Source of the DNA: Ardenticatenaceae bacterium
GTDB lineage: Bacteria > Chloroflexota > Anaerolineae > Promineifilales > Promineifilaceae
NCBI GenBank assembly: GCA_020634495.1
Contig: JACKBR010000005.1
Location: 80,522-144,521 of the forward strand
Reading direction: 5' to 3'
Length of the DNA: 64,000 bases
The position numbers were made by a program, and so were the translations under genes. Of the stretch, positions 44,519-53,178 are shown in pieces; within the stretch, counting starts at the first letter, position 1, and each line of letters starts with the position of its first letter. Under the pieces are notes generated by a model. The model was not told where the DNA came from. It made no database searches and saw only the letters and a list, made by a program, of their open reading frames with translations.

Positions 44519-45682
44519 ATGGCCGATCTAAAGTCACTATTTCTGCTTGATCCTGAGGTTGTTTTTTTGAATCATGGCTCGTTTGGGGCCACGCCGCGCC
44601 CCGTTTTTGCTGCGTACCAACAGTGGCAGCGACGGCTAGAAAACCAGCCTGTCCGCTTTTTCATTGACGAAATTGCCACCCATTTTGCCGCCGCTCGCCA
44701 GGCGTTGGCTGCTTTTTTGGGCGCAGGCCAGAATGATTTGGTTTTTGTGCCAAATGCAACCTTTGGCGTCAATATTGTGGCCCGGTCGCTGCCGCTGGGG
44801 CCGGGTGATGAGGTGCTAACCACCAACCACGAATATGGCGCATGTGAAAATGTGTGGCGTTTTCTCAGCCAAAAGCAGGGGTTTCATTATCGCCAGCAGC
44901 CAATTCCGCTGCCTCTGCCCAGCGACGAGGAGATTGTTGAGCTGCTTTGGCAGGGGGTGACAGACAGGACGAAGGTTATTTTTTTGAGCCACATCACATC
45001 GAGTACGGCCGTACAGTTTCCGATCCAAAAAATATGCCAGCGTGCCAGAGCCGCTGGCATCCTCACCGTCATAGACGGGGCGCACGCGCCGGGGCAAATT
45101 CCGCTCAACTTAGACCAAATTGAGGCCGATTTTTACACCGGAAATTGCCACAAATGGTTGTGTGCGCCTAAAGGAGCCGCATTTTTGCACGCCCATCCGC
45201 AAGCCCAGCACCTCATCGAGCCGCTGGTGGTTGGTTGGGGCTGGGGGGAAGACCGGCAGCTCAGCTATGGCTCCGACTTTTTGGATTACCTGCAATATTT
45301 GGGCACCAACGATTTGTCTGCTTACTTTGCCGTGATGGCGGCTCTGCAATTCCGGGAAGATCACCAGTGGGAGGCGGTGCAAAGTGCCTGCCACGATTTG
45401 CTGCAAGCGGCGATGGCAGGGGTTCAGGCGATCACCCAATTACCGGGTCTGTATGCAAACGGCCGTGCCTTCAGCCAGATGGCCATCATGGCCCTGCCGC
45501 CTACGGCCGATCTGCCTGCGCTAAAAACAGACCTATATGATCAATTCAGGGTGGAAGTACCGCTCACCAGCTGGCAAGATCGAAAATTTATCCGCGTTTC
45601 TGTGCAGGGGTACAACACGCCCAGTGACATTGAATGTTTGTTGGCCGCCTTGACCACTTTGCTGCCTTTGCACACAAATTAG
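44519..45682 (+). CDS. Class V aminotransferase (isopenicillin-N epimerase-like)
   Basis: 387 residues. It opens with FLNHGSFGATPRPVFAAYQQ, the standard start of this subgroup. The PLP lysine is in YTGNCHKWLCAPKGAAFLHA (about residue 220), with the cofactor Asp in LTVIDGAHAPGQIPL about 30 residues before it. The family covers isopenicillin-N epimerase and cysteine desulfurase-like enzymes, and the exact reaction cannot be told. AAGGAGCGCC lies just before the ATG. The CMD-domain gene follows 23 nt downstream and may be cotranscribed. Confidence 0.9.
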   Translation: MADLKSLFLLDPEVVFLNHGSFGATPRPVFAAYQQWQRRLENQPVRFFIDEIATHFAAARQALAAFLGAGQNDLVFVPNATFGVNIVARSLPLGPGDEVLTTNHEYGACENVWRFLSQKQGFHYRQQPIPLPLPSDEEIVELLWQGVTDRTKVIFLSHITSSTAVQFPIQKICQRARAAGILTVIDGAHAPGQIPLNLDQIEADFYTGNCHKWLCAPKGAAFLHAHPQAQHLIEPLVVGWGWGEDRQLSYGSDFLDYLQYLGTNDLSAYFAVMAALQFREDHQWEAVQSACHDLLQAAMAGVQAITQLPGLYANGRAFSQMAIMALPPTADLPALKTDLYDQFRVEVPLTSWQDRKFIRVSVQGYNTPSDIECLLAALTTLLPLHTN

Positions 45683-45705
45683 CCCCTACTTCTTTTGGAG
45701 GAATC

Positions 45706-46053
45706 ATGGCAACACGTTTAGATGAGTTTCAGGCTTACCGGGAAAAGATGAATGAGCGAGTAATGTCTTTAGACCATTTGGGCATCAAGCGCTTTTTTAA
45801 TTTGGATACGGCCGCTTACCGCGAAGGCCCGTTACCGGCAAACACCAAAGAGCTGTTGGGACTGGTAGCCTCGGCCGTGCTGCGCTGCAACGACTGCATC
45901 GATTACCACCTGATTCAATGTGTGGAGGCTGGCTGGTCTGACGAGGAAATTGTGGACGCGCTAAACGTGGCGCTGGTCGTTGGGGGCAGCATTGTCATCC
46001 CCCATTTGCGCCACGCCGTTGAGACAATTGATCTACTGAGAGCGGAACGGTAA
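45706..46053 (+). CDS. Carboxymuconolactone decarboxylase/AhpD-like protein
   Basis: 115 residues from ATG 45706, which has TGGAGGAATC directly before it. The redox motif is clear: LRCNDCIDYHLIQCVEAGWS, i.e. C-x-x-C with the nearby His of AhpD-type peroxidase partners, and GPLPANTKELLGLVASAV before it. Members of this family act as thiol-dependent peroxidases or decarboxylases. The gene stop (TAA) is part of the first unit of a tandem repeat that starts here. Its short distance to the aminotransferase gene suggests one transcript. Confidence 0.88.
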   Translation: MATRLDEFQAYREKMNERVMSLDHLGIKRFFNLDTAAYREGPLPANTKELLGLVASAVLRCNDCIDYHLIQCVEAGWSDEEIVDALNVALVVGGSIVIPHLRHAVETIDLLRAER

Positions 46054-46188
46054 TCGGTGAGTCGGTAATCGGTAAGTCAGTAATCGGTGGGTCAGTAATC
46101 GGTGAGTCAGTAATCGGTGAGTCAGTAATCGGTGGGTCAGTAATCAGTGGGTCAGTAACTGAATACTGAATACTGAATACTGATAACT
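46049..46188. repeat. Tandem 15-nt repeat overlapping a stop codon
   Basis: Seven near-identical copies of [AG]GTAATC[GA]GTG[AG]GTC (46049-46153), then AGTAACT and three GAATACT units. Copies differ at three to four positions. The first copy gives the TAA stop of the CMD gene. No spacers, so it is not CRISPR. Confidence 0.9.
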
Positions 46189-46197
46189 GCACCAGCA

Positions 46198-47361
46198 TCA
46201 ACGGTGACGCCGGTAAATGCGGCGGCCTTCCCAGCCACAATGACCACATTTATAGCGGCGCACGGGTACGCCAAGCAAATCCAGCACATAATCTGACGTT
46301 TCGCGGCCAATGCGTTGGAAATCGTGCTGCTGGCAGTTGGGACAGCCAGCGCTGTACTGCCACTCTGGGCGCAAGACGGTGCGACTGTAACCAATTTGCG
46401 CCCCCAGAATTAACACGCCCAAGATGGAAACGGCCGCAATAATTCTGGCTCCCCAACCATAGCTAATCCAGCTTAACCACCAGGGCATTCCGGTTAATAC
46501 AGCGATGCGGTCAGTACGGCCGTCGTACTGAATCACCACCATCTCTGCCGGAAATTCTGTGGTGAACTCCAATGGAATAGGCTCCAAGGAACGGCCGCTG
46601 GCCCCGATGCCCTCATTGCGCCCTTGAATGGCTACGTAAGTTTCATACGTGCCGGGCAGCGGCACGCGGTACGCCAATTGATATTGGCCATTGCCGCTTG
46701 GGGCCATTGCCGTCTGCGGGTCTTCGGTGCTCCACCGCCTGTTCTGGAATGTGCCAACGGCGACCAAACGGGCAGGAAGCGTGTCGTTGGCCGTGAATGC
46801 GTAGCTGCGCGGCCATAATTTGCTGGGCGGCATATTGGGGTTGAAGGTGAATGTAATGGGCTGGTTGGGCGAGGTGGCAAAGGCCCAGGCCGATTTTTCG
46901 GGAACGGCAAAGCTCCATTGGCCGCAGGGCATAACGCGCCAGGAGTAGCGCCCGGTTTCGGCAAAGGTGACTGTGCGCGAATAAATGCCGTCCCCGGCCG
47001 TGCGATCGCCTTCTGTGCCATCATCCAGCAGCGGCGTGCTACGGCCGTTCCAATCCTGAAAGTTGCCAACAATACAATACCCCTCTTCTGGCTCCAGCGG
47101 CGGCGTGACGGCCAGGGGATTGGCGGGGCGGGCGACGGTTGCCTGGGCCTGTGCCAGGCGAGGAAACGGATTGACGAGAAAGAGAACGGCCGTTAGCAGC
47201 AAAACAACCAGCAGCGCCTCGCGCCACCAGCGCAGTTGGGGCAAACGCTGCCGTCTGCGGTGCGCAAACCGGTAGCGTCGCTCCACACGACGGCTACGCT
47301 TTTTCTCTGAAGAGGTCTCCGCTGGGATCGATTCTTCCGTTCGCTTCTCTTGATCATCCAT
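46198..47361 (-). CDS. Membrane protein with two glycan-binding-like domains and a C-terminal zinc ribbon
   Basis: 387 residues from ATG 47361; an in-frame ATG at 47406 is an alternative. A basic cytoplasmic start is followed by a helix (about 47-65, ALLVVLLLTAVLFLVNP). Two immunoglobulin-like domains follow, each opening like a CBM48/20 module: CIVGNFQDWNGRSTPLLDDG (about 95) and LVAVGTFQNRRWSTEDPQTA (about 195). A second helix (about 325-345) leads to a C-terminal CPNCQQHDF...YKCGHCGWEG zinc ribbon facing the cytoplasm. The combination of outside carbohydrate-binding-type domains with an inside zinc ribbon is unusual, and I do not know its function. It may bridge surface glycan and cytoplasmic partners. 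Confidence 0.75.
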   Translation of the reverse strand: MDDQEKRTEESIPAETSSEKKRSRRVERRYRFAHRRRQRLPQLRWWREALLVVLLLTAVLFLVNPFPRLAQAQATVARPANPLAVTPPLEPEEGYCIVGNFQDWNGRSTPLLDDGTEGDRTAGDGIYSRTVTFAETGRYSWRVMPCGQWSFAVPEKSAWAFATSPNQPITFTFNPNMPPSKLWPRSYAFTANDTLPARLVAVGTFQNRRWSTEDPQTAMAPSGNGQYQLAYRVPLPGTYETYVAIQGRNEGIGASGRSLEPIPLEFTTEFPAEMVVIQYDGRTDRIAVLTGMPWWLSWISYGWGARIIAAVSILGVLILGAQIGYSRTVLRPEWQYSAGCPNCQQHDFQRIGRETSDYVLDLLGVPVRRYKCGHCGWEGRRIYRRHR

Positions 47362-47421
47362 AGGGAAAGTGTAATAAGTTCTCAGGTTTTCAACAAGATA
47401 GTTCACCTATCTTTAACGCTG

Positions 47422-48126
47422 TTAGCCCACAATTAACCGTATTCCCAGCAGAACCAGCAGCAACAGTACCCCCTGGCGGAATCGGGCTGGATTAAGACGG
47501 CCGTCTACCCAATGCCCCACCAGCAGCCCCAGCCCAATGCCCGGCAGCGCCCACAGATAATTTTGCCAGACAACGGCCGTAAAATTTCCGCTTAGCGCAT
47601 GGGCCGACAGGGTAAACAGGCTGTTTAGCAAAAAATACGCCTGCAAATTCCCCTTAAACGTGGTCGGCTCCCAGCGGCGGCAGGTGCCATAAATGATGAC
47701 CGGCGGGCCGCTGGTGTTGTACGCGCCGCTCAGCACGCCGCCTAAAAAGCCAAAGCCATAAGCCCAGCCGGGCTGGCGCAGTTGGGGCAAACGCGGAGCC
47801 AACAAGGCGTACAAGGCATAGCCGGTAACGATGATGCCCAAGACGGTGGTTACGATACGGCCGTCTACCTCCCGCAGCACATACACTCCCAAAGGAATGC
47901 CAAAGATTGACGCCAAAGAAAGGCGCTTGACGGCCGAAAAATTCAAAGCCTGCCAGTAGCGGCGCAGCAGAAAAATTTCTGCCGTAATGCCAATCACAGC
48001 CACCAGCGGTGTGGCCGTGCCCACGCCAATAACCCCAACCAGCAGCGGCATAGACACCAGCGCCAGCCCAAAACCAGAGGCGGCCTGCACAACAATGGCA
48101 AAGAAAACAATCAGCATCACAATCAT
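47422..48126 (-). CDS. TauE/SafE-family sulfite/organic-acid exporter
   Basis: 234 residues with eight or so hydrophobic segments, normal for TauE/SafE. The family pattern of two repeated halves is visible: VQAASGFGLALVSMPLLVGV near the start and YGFGFLGGVLSGAYNTSGPP in the middle, the latter with the G-x-x-x-G and P-P words. Members export sulfite, sulfoacetate or other small organic anions. The ATG at 48126 has no strong RBS. The ACGGCCGT copies at 47498, 47574 and 47858 lie inside. The gene is 60 nt downstream of the zinc-ribbon gene start on the same strand. Confidence 0.88.
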   Translation of the reverse strand: MIVMLIVFFAIVVQAASGFGLALVSMPLLVGVIGVGTATPLVAVIGITAEIFLLRRYWQALNFSAVKRLSLASIFGIPLGVYVLREVDGRIVTTVLGIIVTGYALYALLAPRLPQLRQPGWAYGFGFLGGVLSGAYNTSGPPVIIYGTCRRWEPTTFKGNLQAYFLLNSLFTLSAHALSGNFTAVVWQNYLWALPGIGLGLLVGHWVDGRLNPARFRQGVLLLLVLLGIRLIVG

Positions 48127-48241
48127 AATGGCAAGGGGGGAATTGTATCGCTGGCAGGGGTGAATAGCGAATGGGGAAACGGCCGTTCCGCATCCAGGAG
48201 CGGTTACTGTTTAAGAAAAAAGTAAGACTACCATGTGTGCC

Positions 48242-49936
48242 TTAACGGCCAACGCCAACGCGGTGCCATTGGCGCACGCCCAGCGGGGTCAGCACGAAGC
48301 CATCCAGATCAGGGCTGACCAGGGCAGCTTGCAGGCTGTGGCTTACAAAAACCACCGGCGCATCAGCCACAATGAGCCGCTCAATTTCGGCGTACTGCCC
48401 CAGCCGAACCGCCACATCCCGCTCAATGCGGGCCTGCGCCAGCAGTGCATCCACCTGCGGATTGACATAACGACCGATGTTTTGGGTCGATTCGCTGTGA
48501 TACAAAATGTCCAGGAAGTTTTGCGGGTCAGGATAATCGGCACACCAGCCGCTGCTGTACAGGTTGCCCGTGCTGCCTGCGTACAGCTCATCGTAATAAA
48601 TAAATGGATCGACAACAACAGGCTGGATGGTAATGCCCAACGTTTCTTGCCACAGGGTGATAACGGCCGTTTCATATCCCCCAACATCCCCATACCCAGA
48701 CGTTTTGTAGGTCAGCACCGGGAAGGTGGCGCGGTCGGCGTAGCCCGCCGCGTCTAAAAGCTGGTTGGCCTTGGCCGGATCAAACGGATAGCCACGAGTG
48801 GAAACGGCCGTGTAGCCCGGCATCCCTGGCGGCAAGGAACCCGTAGCCACCAGCGCATCCCCCCCAGAAAAGGTTTCGATGAGCAGTTCTTTGTCCAGGG
48901 CATAGTTAAACGCCTGGCGCACGCGCACATCGTCAAAGGGGGCGATTTGCGTGTTCAGGCCAATCGTGCTGGTGCAAAGGCTGACGCCCAGCTGAAGCTG
49001 ATCATGCAGCCGGTTGTTGGGGTCTTCTACACGGTCCAGGGTAGCGCCGCCCACACCCACCAGATCAATATCGCCCGCTTCGTACAGCGACAGGGGCAGC
49101 CCTGGCCCCAAATCGTAGACGATGTGGCGCACGCGGGCCGGTTCCAAATAGTAGCTGTCGTCGCGCACCAGGATGATTTCTTCGTCGTCTTCCCAGTTTT
49201 GCAGGCGGAAGGGGCCGGTGCCGTTGGGGGAATATTCCCAGTTACGGCCGTCCACCGTCTCGCTATCCACCACAAAAGCCACCGGGTAAGCCAGCTTCTG
49301 CAAAAAATAGACCACCGGAGCGGTGAGCTGTACTTCCAGGGTGTAGTCGTCGATTGCCCGCAGGCCGCTGATTTGCTCCGTCTGGCTATCAATCACGGCC
49401 TGGATGCCGGCAATGTCGCCCAGGTAGGTTTGCACCGTGTCGGAGCCTGTGTCTGGATTGGCAGCCCGCTCCCAGCTAAAAATGACGTCCTGGGCAGTGA
49501 ACGGCCGTCCATCATGAAACAGCACATTTTTACGCAGGTAGAACGTGTAGATACGGCCGTCTTCGCTAACCTGCCAGCCCGCCGCCAGCTCTGGCTGCAC
49601 CTGCAAATCCGTGTCCAGCGTCACCAACCCAGAGAAGATCAGCCCCAGCGGGCCATCCGGGCCGCCCAAGGTTTTGGCCGGGTCCAGCGTGCGTGGCTGC
49701 CCGCCCAGCAAAAAAATGGCGTCGTCCCGGTCAATGTCGGCCTGGTTTTGGAGAAGGTCTGAGGTGCGGTCTATGAGTTGGCAGCTCAGGAGTAGAAACG
49801 AGGCAGCGATTAGCCAGAGAAGGGGTGACAAGGTGGCACGGTGGCACGGTGACACGGTGAATTTGCGCAGGGAAATCTCAGTGAAACTCTGTGCCTTCTC
49901 TGCGCCCCTCTGTGTTCCGCTTCTTTCTAAACTCAT
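48242..49936 (-). CDS. Family 5 peptide/nickel-type ABC substrate-binding lipoprotein
   Basis: 564 residues by the outermost ATG, but the first ~40 residues (GTQRGAEKAQSFTEISLRKF and the Cys-His text) are a translated CACAGAG repeat and microrepeat. The real start may be a GTG at about 49847 or TTG at about 49826, just before the lipoprotein signal LLWLIAASFLLLSCQ (lipobox LLSC). The body is a normal SBP_bac_5: GGQPRTLDPAKTLGGPDGPL, EDGRIYTFYLRKNVLFHDGR, AQDVIFSWERAANPDTG and VRQAFNYALDKELLIE. It binds oligopeptides or similar ligands outside the cell. No permease or ATPase partner is near, so it may work with a distant importer or as a receptor. Confidence 0.88.
   Translation of the reverse strand: MSLERSGTQRGAEKAQSFTEISLRKFTVSPCHRATLSPLLWLIAASFLLLSCQLIDRTSDLLQNQADIDRDDAIFLLGGQPRTLDPAKTLGGPDGPLGLIFSGLVTLDTDLQVQPELAAGWQVSEDGRIYTFYLRKNVLFHDGRPFTAQDVIFSWERAANPDTGSDTVQTYLGDIAGIQAVIDSQTEQISGLRAIDDYTLEVQLTAPVVYFLQKLAYPVAFVVDSETVDGRNWEYSPNGTGPFRLQNWEDDEEIILVRDDSYYLEPARVRHIVYDLGPGLPLSLYEAGDIDLVGVGGATLDRVEDPNNRLHDQLQLGVSLCTSTIGLNTQIAPFDDVRVRQAFNYALDKELLIETFSGGDALVATGSLPPGMPGYTAVSTRGYPFDPAKANQLLDAAGYADRATFPVLTYKTSGYGDVGGYETAVITLWQETLGITIQPVVVDPFIYYDELYAGSTGNLYSSGWCADYPDPQNFLDILYHSESTQNIGRYVNPQVDALLAQARIERDVAVRLGQYAEIERLIVADAPVVFVSHSLQAALVSPDLDGFVLTPLGVRQWHRVGVGR
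49826..49930. repeat. GGTGGCAC microrepeat plus CACAGAG-family words at the 5' end of the SBP gene
   Basis: Four near-copies of GGTGGCAC/GGTGACAC (49828-49860) are followed by CAGTGAAACTCTGTGC and CCCCTCTGTGTTCCGC. They lie inside the annotated 5' end of the SBP gene, so translation of the first ~35 codons is questionable. Confidence 0.7.
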
Positions 49937-51228
49937 TTGCGCCTCCGCAAGACCAGCCCAAAGCCAACAAGCAGCAGGGGCAAGGCGGGCAGGTTACAAA
50001 TGCCGCTGCCAGGGCTGTTTGTGGTCGGCGCTGCGGCCGTTGCTGCCGCAGCCGGTTCAGTGGGGATAGATTCTGGCAGGCCAACGGGTTCGATGGTGGC
50101 AATGGCCTGGGCGGATACGGCCGTTGGCGTTGGTGGTATCTCGCGCCCAGGCAACCCCAGGCTTTTGCGCCACGCCTGCTCCAGCCCATCGACGTTGAAA
50201 CCATAGACCGCTTCCAGCGCCTCATCGTAGCCCGTGCCTTGCGCCAGGGTGAGCAGCAGGTCTTGCATCTGTTCCTGACCGTAGCTTTCCAGCAAATATT
50301 TCACCACGCTGTAGCTCTGGCTGTAAGCGATGCCCGCCTCTGGCCCATGCGAGGAAAAGGCACCATTCAAGCTGCGAACGGGTTCAAAACTGTTTTTCTC
50401 GATGGCGTTGGCCAAATCTTCTTGAATCGTCTCGCTCGGCTCCCCCTCGGCGTAAACGGCCAGCCCTTCGTTGAGCCAGGTGGGACGGCTGCCCCCGACA
50501 CAGCTGCGGCCAAACTGCCCAATCACCAGATGGGCCAACTCGTGGCGCACGGTGGGGCGGCCCCAGCTTTCGGCAATGCGCGGCGGCACGCCGATGAGAA
50601 TAATGTTGTAGTCGCTAAAGGCCACGCCACCGGCCCAATCCTGAATGTAAAGCACGGCGTCGCGCATGTCGCCGGAATCCCCGTAGATGAAAAGCTGCAC
50701 TTCGCTGTCCAGGGTGATGCCCATTTCGTTTTGTAATTGGTCCAGCCCGGCAACGGCCGCATCCAGCAAAATTGGCCCCACCTCGTCACCCTCGTACCAG
50801 TGCAGGCGAATGTTGGGGCCGGAAACGGTTTGCCAGTCGAAGCGATCATCGATGAAGGTATGGTTTTGTTCTTCCGTGGTGGTGACATTGCCGCTGCGGT
50901 CGGTGAGTTGCCACTGCCAGCTCAGGGTGGCCCCTGGTGGCGGATTGCCGGAGCGAACCATCTCCCAGGTCCATTCTGCCTGGTTGCCGCTGAGTTCGAC
51001 AGGAACGGCCGTATCCGCCTCCAAACAGCTCAGCCGGTCTACCTCGTAAACCAGACTCACGCTGGCCACGTCGCTGGCGTCTTCCAGTTCCAACTGGAAG
51101 GTCACCGATTGCGGAAAATCCACCTGCGCCTCATTGCGCGTGACGGTGATGTTGGTTTGGGCTTGGGTGGAACCAGCCCAGGCCAGGATTAAAACAAACA
51201 AAATGACGATTGGAACGAATTTTTTCAA
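49933..51228 (-). CDS. Peptidase-MA-like zinc metalloprotease with C-terminal anchor
   Basis: 431 residues. A signal peptide (KFVPIVILFVLILAWAGSTQ, cleavage near residue 23) leads to a beta domain (about 30-150). The gluzincin core has HExxH as VRHELAHLVIG (about residue 240) and the third ligand Glu in WLNEGLAVYAEG, 25-30 residues later. A Pro/Ala/Thr stalk precedes a C-terminal helix and basic tail (ALPLLLVGFGLVLRRRK), which resembles sorting-type tails. The enzyme is probably a cell-surface protease. AAGGGG lies just before the ATG at 51228. The gene end overlaps the 5' end of the SBP frame by 4 nt. Confidence 0.88.
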   Translation of the reverse strand: MKKFVPIVILFVLILAWAGSTQAQTNITVTRNEAQVDFPQSVTFQLELEDASDVASVSLVYEVDRLSCLEADTAVPVELSGNQAEWTWEMVRSGNPPPGATLSWQWQLTDRSGNVTTTEEQNHTFIDDRFDWQTVSGPNIRLHWYEGDEVGPILLDAAVAGLDQLQNEMGITLDSEVQLFIYGDSGDMRDAVLYIQDWAGGVAFSDYNIILIGVPPRIAESWGRPTVRHELAHLVIGQFGRSCVGGSRPTWLNEGLAVYAEGEPSETIQEDLANAIEKNSFEPVRSLNGAFSSHGPEAGIAYSQSYSVVKYLLESYGQEQMQDLLLTLAQGTGYDEALEAVYGFNVDGLEQAWRKSLGLPGREIPPTPTAVSAQAIATIEPVGLPESIPTEPAAAATAAAPTTNSPGSGICNLPALPLLLVGFGLVLRRRK

Positions 51229-51249
51229 AATATCCCCTTCGTGTGCCGC

Positions 51250-51350
51250 GCCGCCGGGGGATGAATCCCCCGGCTAAATATGGAAGCCCTGTCGGACTTT
51301 AGCCCCGACTGGGCTTTCATAACTAGCCCAGGCCGTTCACGGCTGGGCGG
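51250..51350. repeat. Triple-hairpin intergenic element
   Basis: Three hairpins in a row: GCCGGGGG-ATGAAT-CCCCCGGC, AAGCCC-TGTCGG...CCGACTGGGCTT, and GCCCAGGCCG-TTCA-CGGCTGGGC. It lies between two minus-strand surface genes and may be a mobile intergenic repeat as well as a terminator for the glycosidase gene. Confidence 0.7.
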
Positions 51351-51359
51351 ATTGGCTAA

Positions 51360-53141
51360 TTATGATTGCCGACGGCCGTTCCACCACCAGCCACCAAGAC
51401 CTACAACAATTAAACCAGCCAATCCCAACAAAATAAGCGACAAATTGCTGCCAGATTCTGGTGCTTCGTCCAGAATCGTTTGGGTGGGAACGGCCGTTGG
51501 CGGTAATTCTGCAACTTCTGTGGCGGGAACGGCCGTTTCTGTTGGCGGCTCTGTGGCGGTGGGCAATGGCGTATTGGTAGACGTGGCTGTCCAGGTTGCC
51601 GTTGGCGTGCGCGTGGGTCGCGGAGTTGCCGTGTCACGCGGTGTCGCTGACGGTTTTGGCGTTGGCGTCTCCGTCGGCTCCGCAGTGGCTGCTGGCGTCC
51701 TGGTTGGCGCATTGGGGTCAATGGTGGCGGTGGCAGCAGGTGGATTCTCCACCGCAGGCGGGCCGCTCACGGGCGGCGGCGCGGGCACAGAACTGCCATC
51801 CAGCGACTGCACCAGATAGTAAACCGGGCCGCCAATCATGCAATAATCTCCGGCCGTTTGGGCACAAATTGCCCCTGGCAGTTCAACTGTGAAAACGCCA
51901 TCGCTGGCCGAGATGCTTTGCCGGCTGCCCCACATATCGACGAGTACGGCCGTACTTGCCTCGGCTGCAACCTGCACCGTTTGTGGCGCAGGCAGGCGCG
52001 AGAACAGCACCGTCGTGGCTTGTGTACCCTGATCCAGCCGGATTTGCCCCCAATGTCCCCACTCTTCTCGCTTTACGCCCTGCATCCCGGCCAAATATTG
52101 CACCGCCACCTGGTAAGTGGTAAAGGCCGGACGGCGCGAGCCATCCATGCGCAGCAGGCCAAACGGTTCTGGATTGGCGGCCACGTCATCGGCCGTGTCC
52201 TGCATTTTGTAAACGCCAATGCGCTGCGCCCCGGCCGCCAGCCCCACGGCAAACACCTGGGGAATAAAAGCCGCCTGCTCCTGCTGGGACACCCGGAACG
52301 TCCAGTTAGACACCGGCCAGGCAGGATCATCGATTGGCGGGGCGTTGGTCTCTACCAGCCAAACGGGCTTCCAGGGAATGCCCCGGCTGCCCACCGCGCC
52401 ATAAAATTGCTGGATGATGTTGTAGATGGAATCTGGCTGGAAGTAAAGATGGGCCGTGAGGGCATCAAAATAGTAATTGTTGTCTGGCGCGGCCGGATCG
52501 GCCACAACCACGTCTAAAAAGTCGTAAATGTAGTTGGGGTTCCAAAAGTGGGTAAAGGCGCTCAGGTGGATGGTGGCGTTGGGATTGACCTCTTTGGCGG
52601 CCAGGTAGGCGGTGCGCTGGAGCTGGAAAAAGTCTTGCACCGAGCCATCCCAGGTGTGGCCCGGCGCGTTGGGGTCATTTACGTCTGGTTCGTTCCAGAT
52701 AATCCAATGGTTGATACGGCCGTTGTACCGCCCCACCGCCTCCCGCACAAAATTGGCCCAGGTATTGTTCGGGTCTGAGTGCGGCAAATTCAATCCTCGT
52801 GGCAAATTCCCTTCTCGCGCCCAGTCTGGAATGCCAATGAGCAGCCCCACCACGGTGCGCCCGGCAGCAATTTCGCCATTGATTTCGCCATCAGTTACGC
52901 TGGCCGTCCAGGTGCCGGGGCCACCCGCCTGCACCTCTGCCCAATGAAAACGAACTCGTGTCCAGGCGGCTCCCAGCGCATTGGCCTGCCCCGGATTCTC
53001 GTAGCTTTCAATCACGCCAAAGCGCCAATCTACCGGGGCAAAAGCTGGTTCAGCTGCCGGGGACGCCTGACTTTTTTGCGGGGCAGCCATAAACAGCCCA
53101 AATACAAGTAGACATAACAAAATTATTCGTGTTCTATTCAT
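51360..53141 (-). CDS. Secreted clan-A glycoside hydrolase-like protein with stalk and membrane anchor
   Basis: 593 residues. A signal peptide (IILLCLLVFGLFMAAP, about 5-26) is followed by a ~360-residue TIM-barrel. The acid/base Glu is in HWIIWNEPDVNDPN (about residue 148), and the nucleophile Glu is in PVWLVETNAPPID (about residue 266), the clan GH-A arrangement (GH39/GH5-like). A beta domain, a ~90-residue Thr/Pro/Ala stalk and a C-terminal helix with basic end (LILLGLAGLIVVGLGGWWW, NGRRQS) hold it on the cell surface. It probably acts on a plant or microbial polysaccharide, or on the cell's own glycans; the substrate is unknown. Confidence 0.85.
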   Translation of the reverse strand: MNRTRIILLCLLVFGLFMAAPQKSQASPAAEPAFAPVDWRFGVIESYENPGQANALGAAWTRVRFHWAEVQAGGPGTWTASVTDGEINGEIAAGRTVVGLLIGIPDWAREGNLPRGLNLPHSDPNNTWANFVREAVGRYNGRINHWIIWNEPDVNDPNAPGHTWDGSVQDFFQLQRTAYLAAKEVNPNATIHLSAFTHFWNPNYIYDFLDVVVADPAAPDNNYYFDALTAHLYFQPDSIYNIIQQFYGAVGSRGIPWKPVWLVETNAPPIDDPAWPVSNWTFRVSQQEQAAFIPQVFAVGLAAGAQRIGVYKMQDTADDVAANPEPFGLLRMDGSRRPAFTTYQVAVQYLAGMQGVKREEWGHWGQIRLDQGTQATTVLFSRLPAPQTVQVAAEASTAVLVDMWGSRQSISASDGVFTVELPGAICAQTAGDYCMIGGPVYYLVQSLDGSSVPAPPPVSGPPAVENPPAATATIDPNAPTRTPAATAEPTETPTPKPSATPRDTATPRPTRTPTATWTATSTNTPLPTATEPPTETAVPATEVAELPPTAVPTQTILDEAPESGSNLSLILLGLAGLIVVGLGGWWWNGRRQS

Positions 53142-53178
53142 CCTTTAAGTTTACCGAGGGTCAGGGAAAAATGAAATT

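Noticed and set aside
46049..46188. Possible CRISPR array
   Set aside because: Units are 15 nt and directly joined with no spacers; it is a plain tandem repeat.
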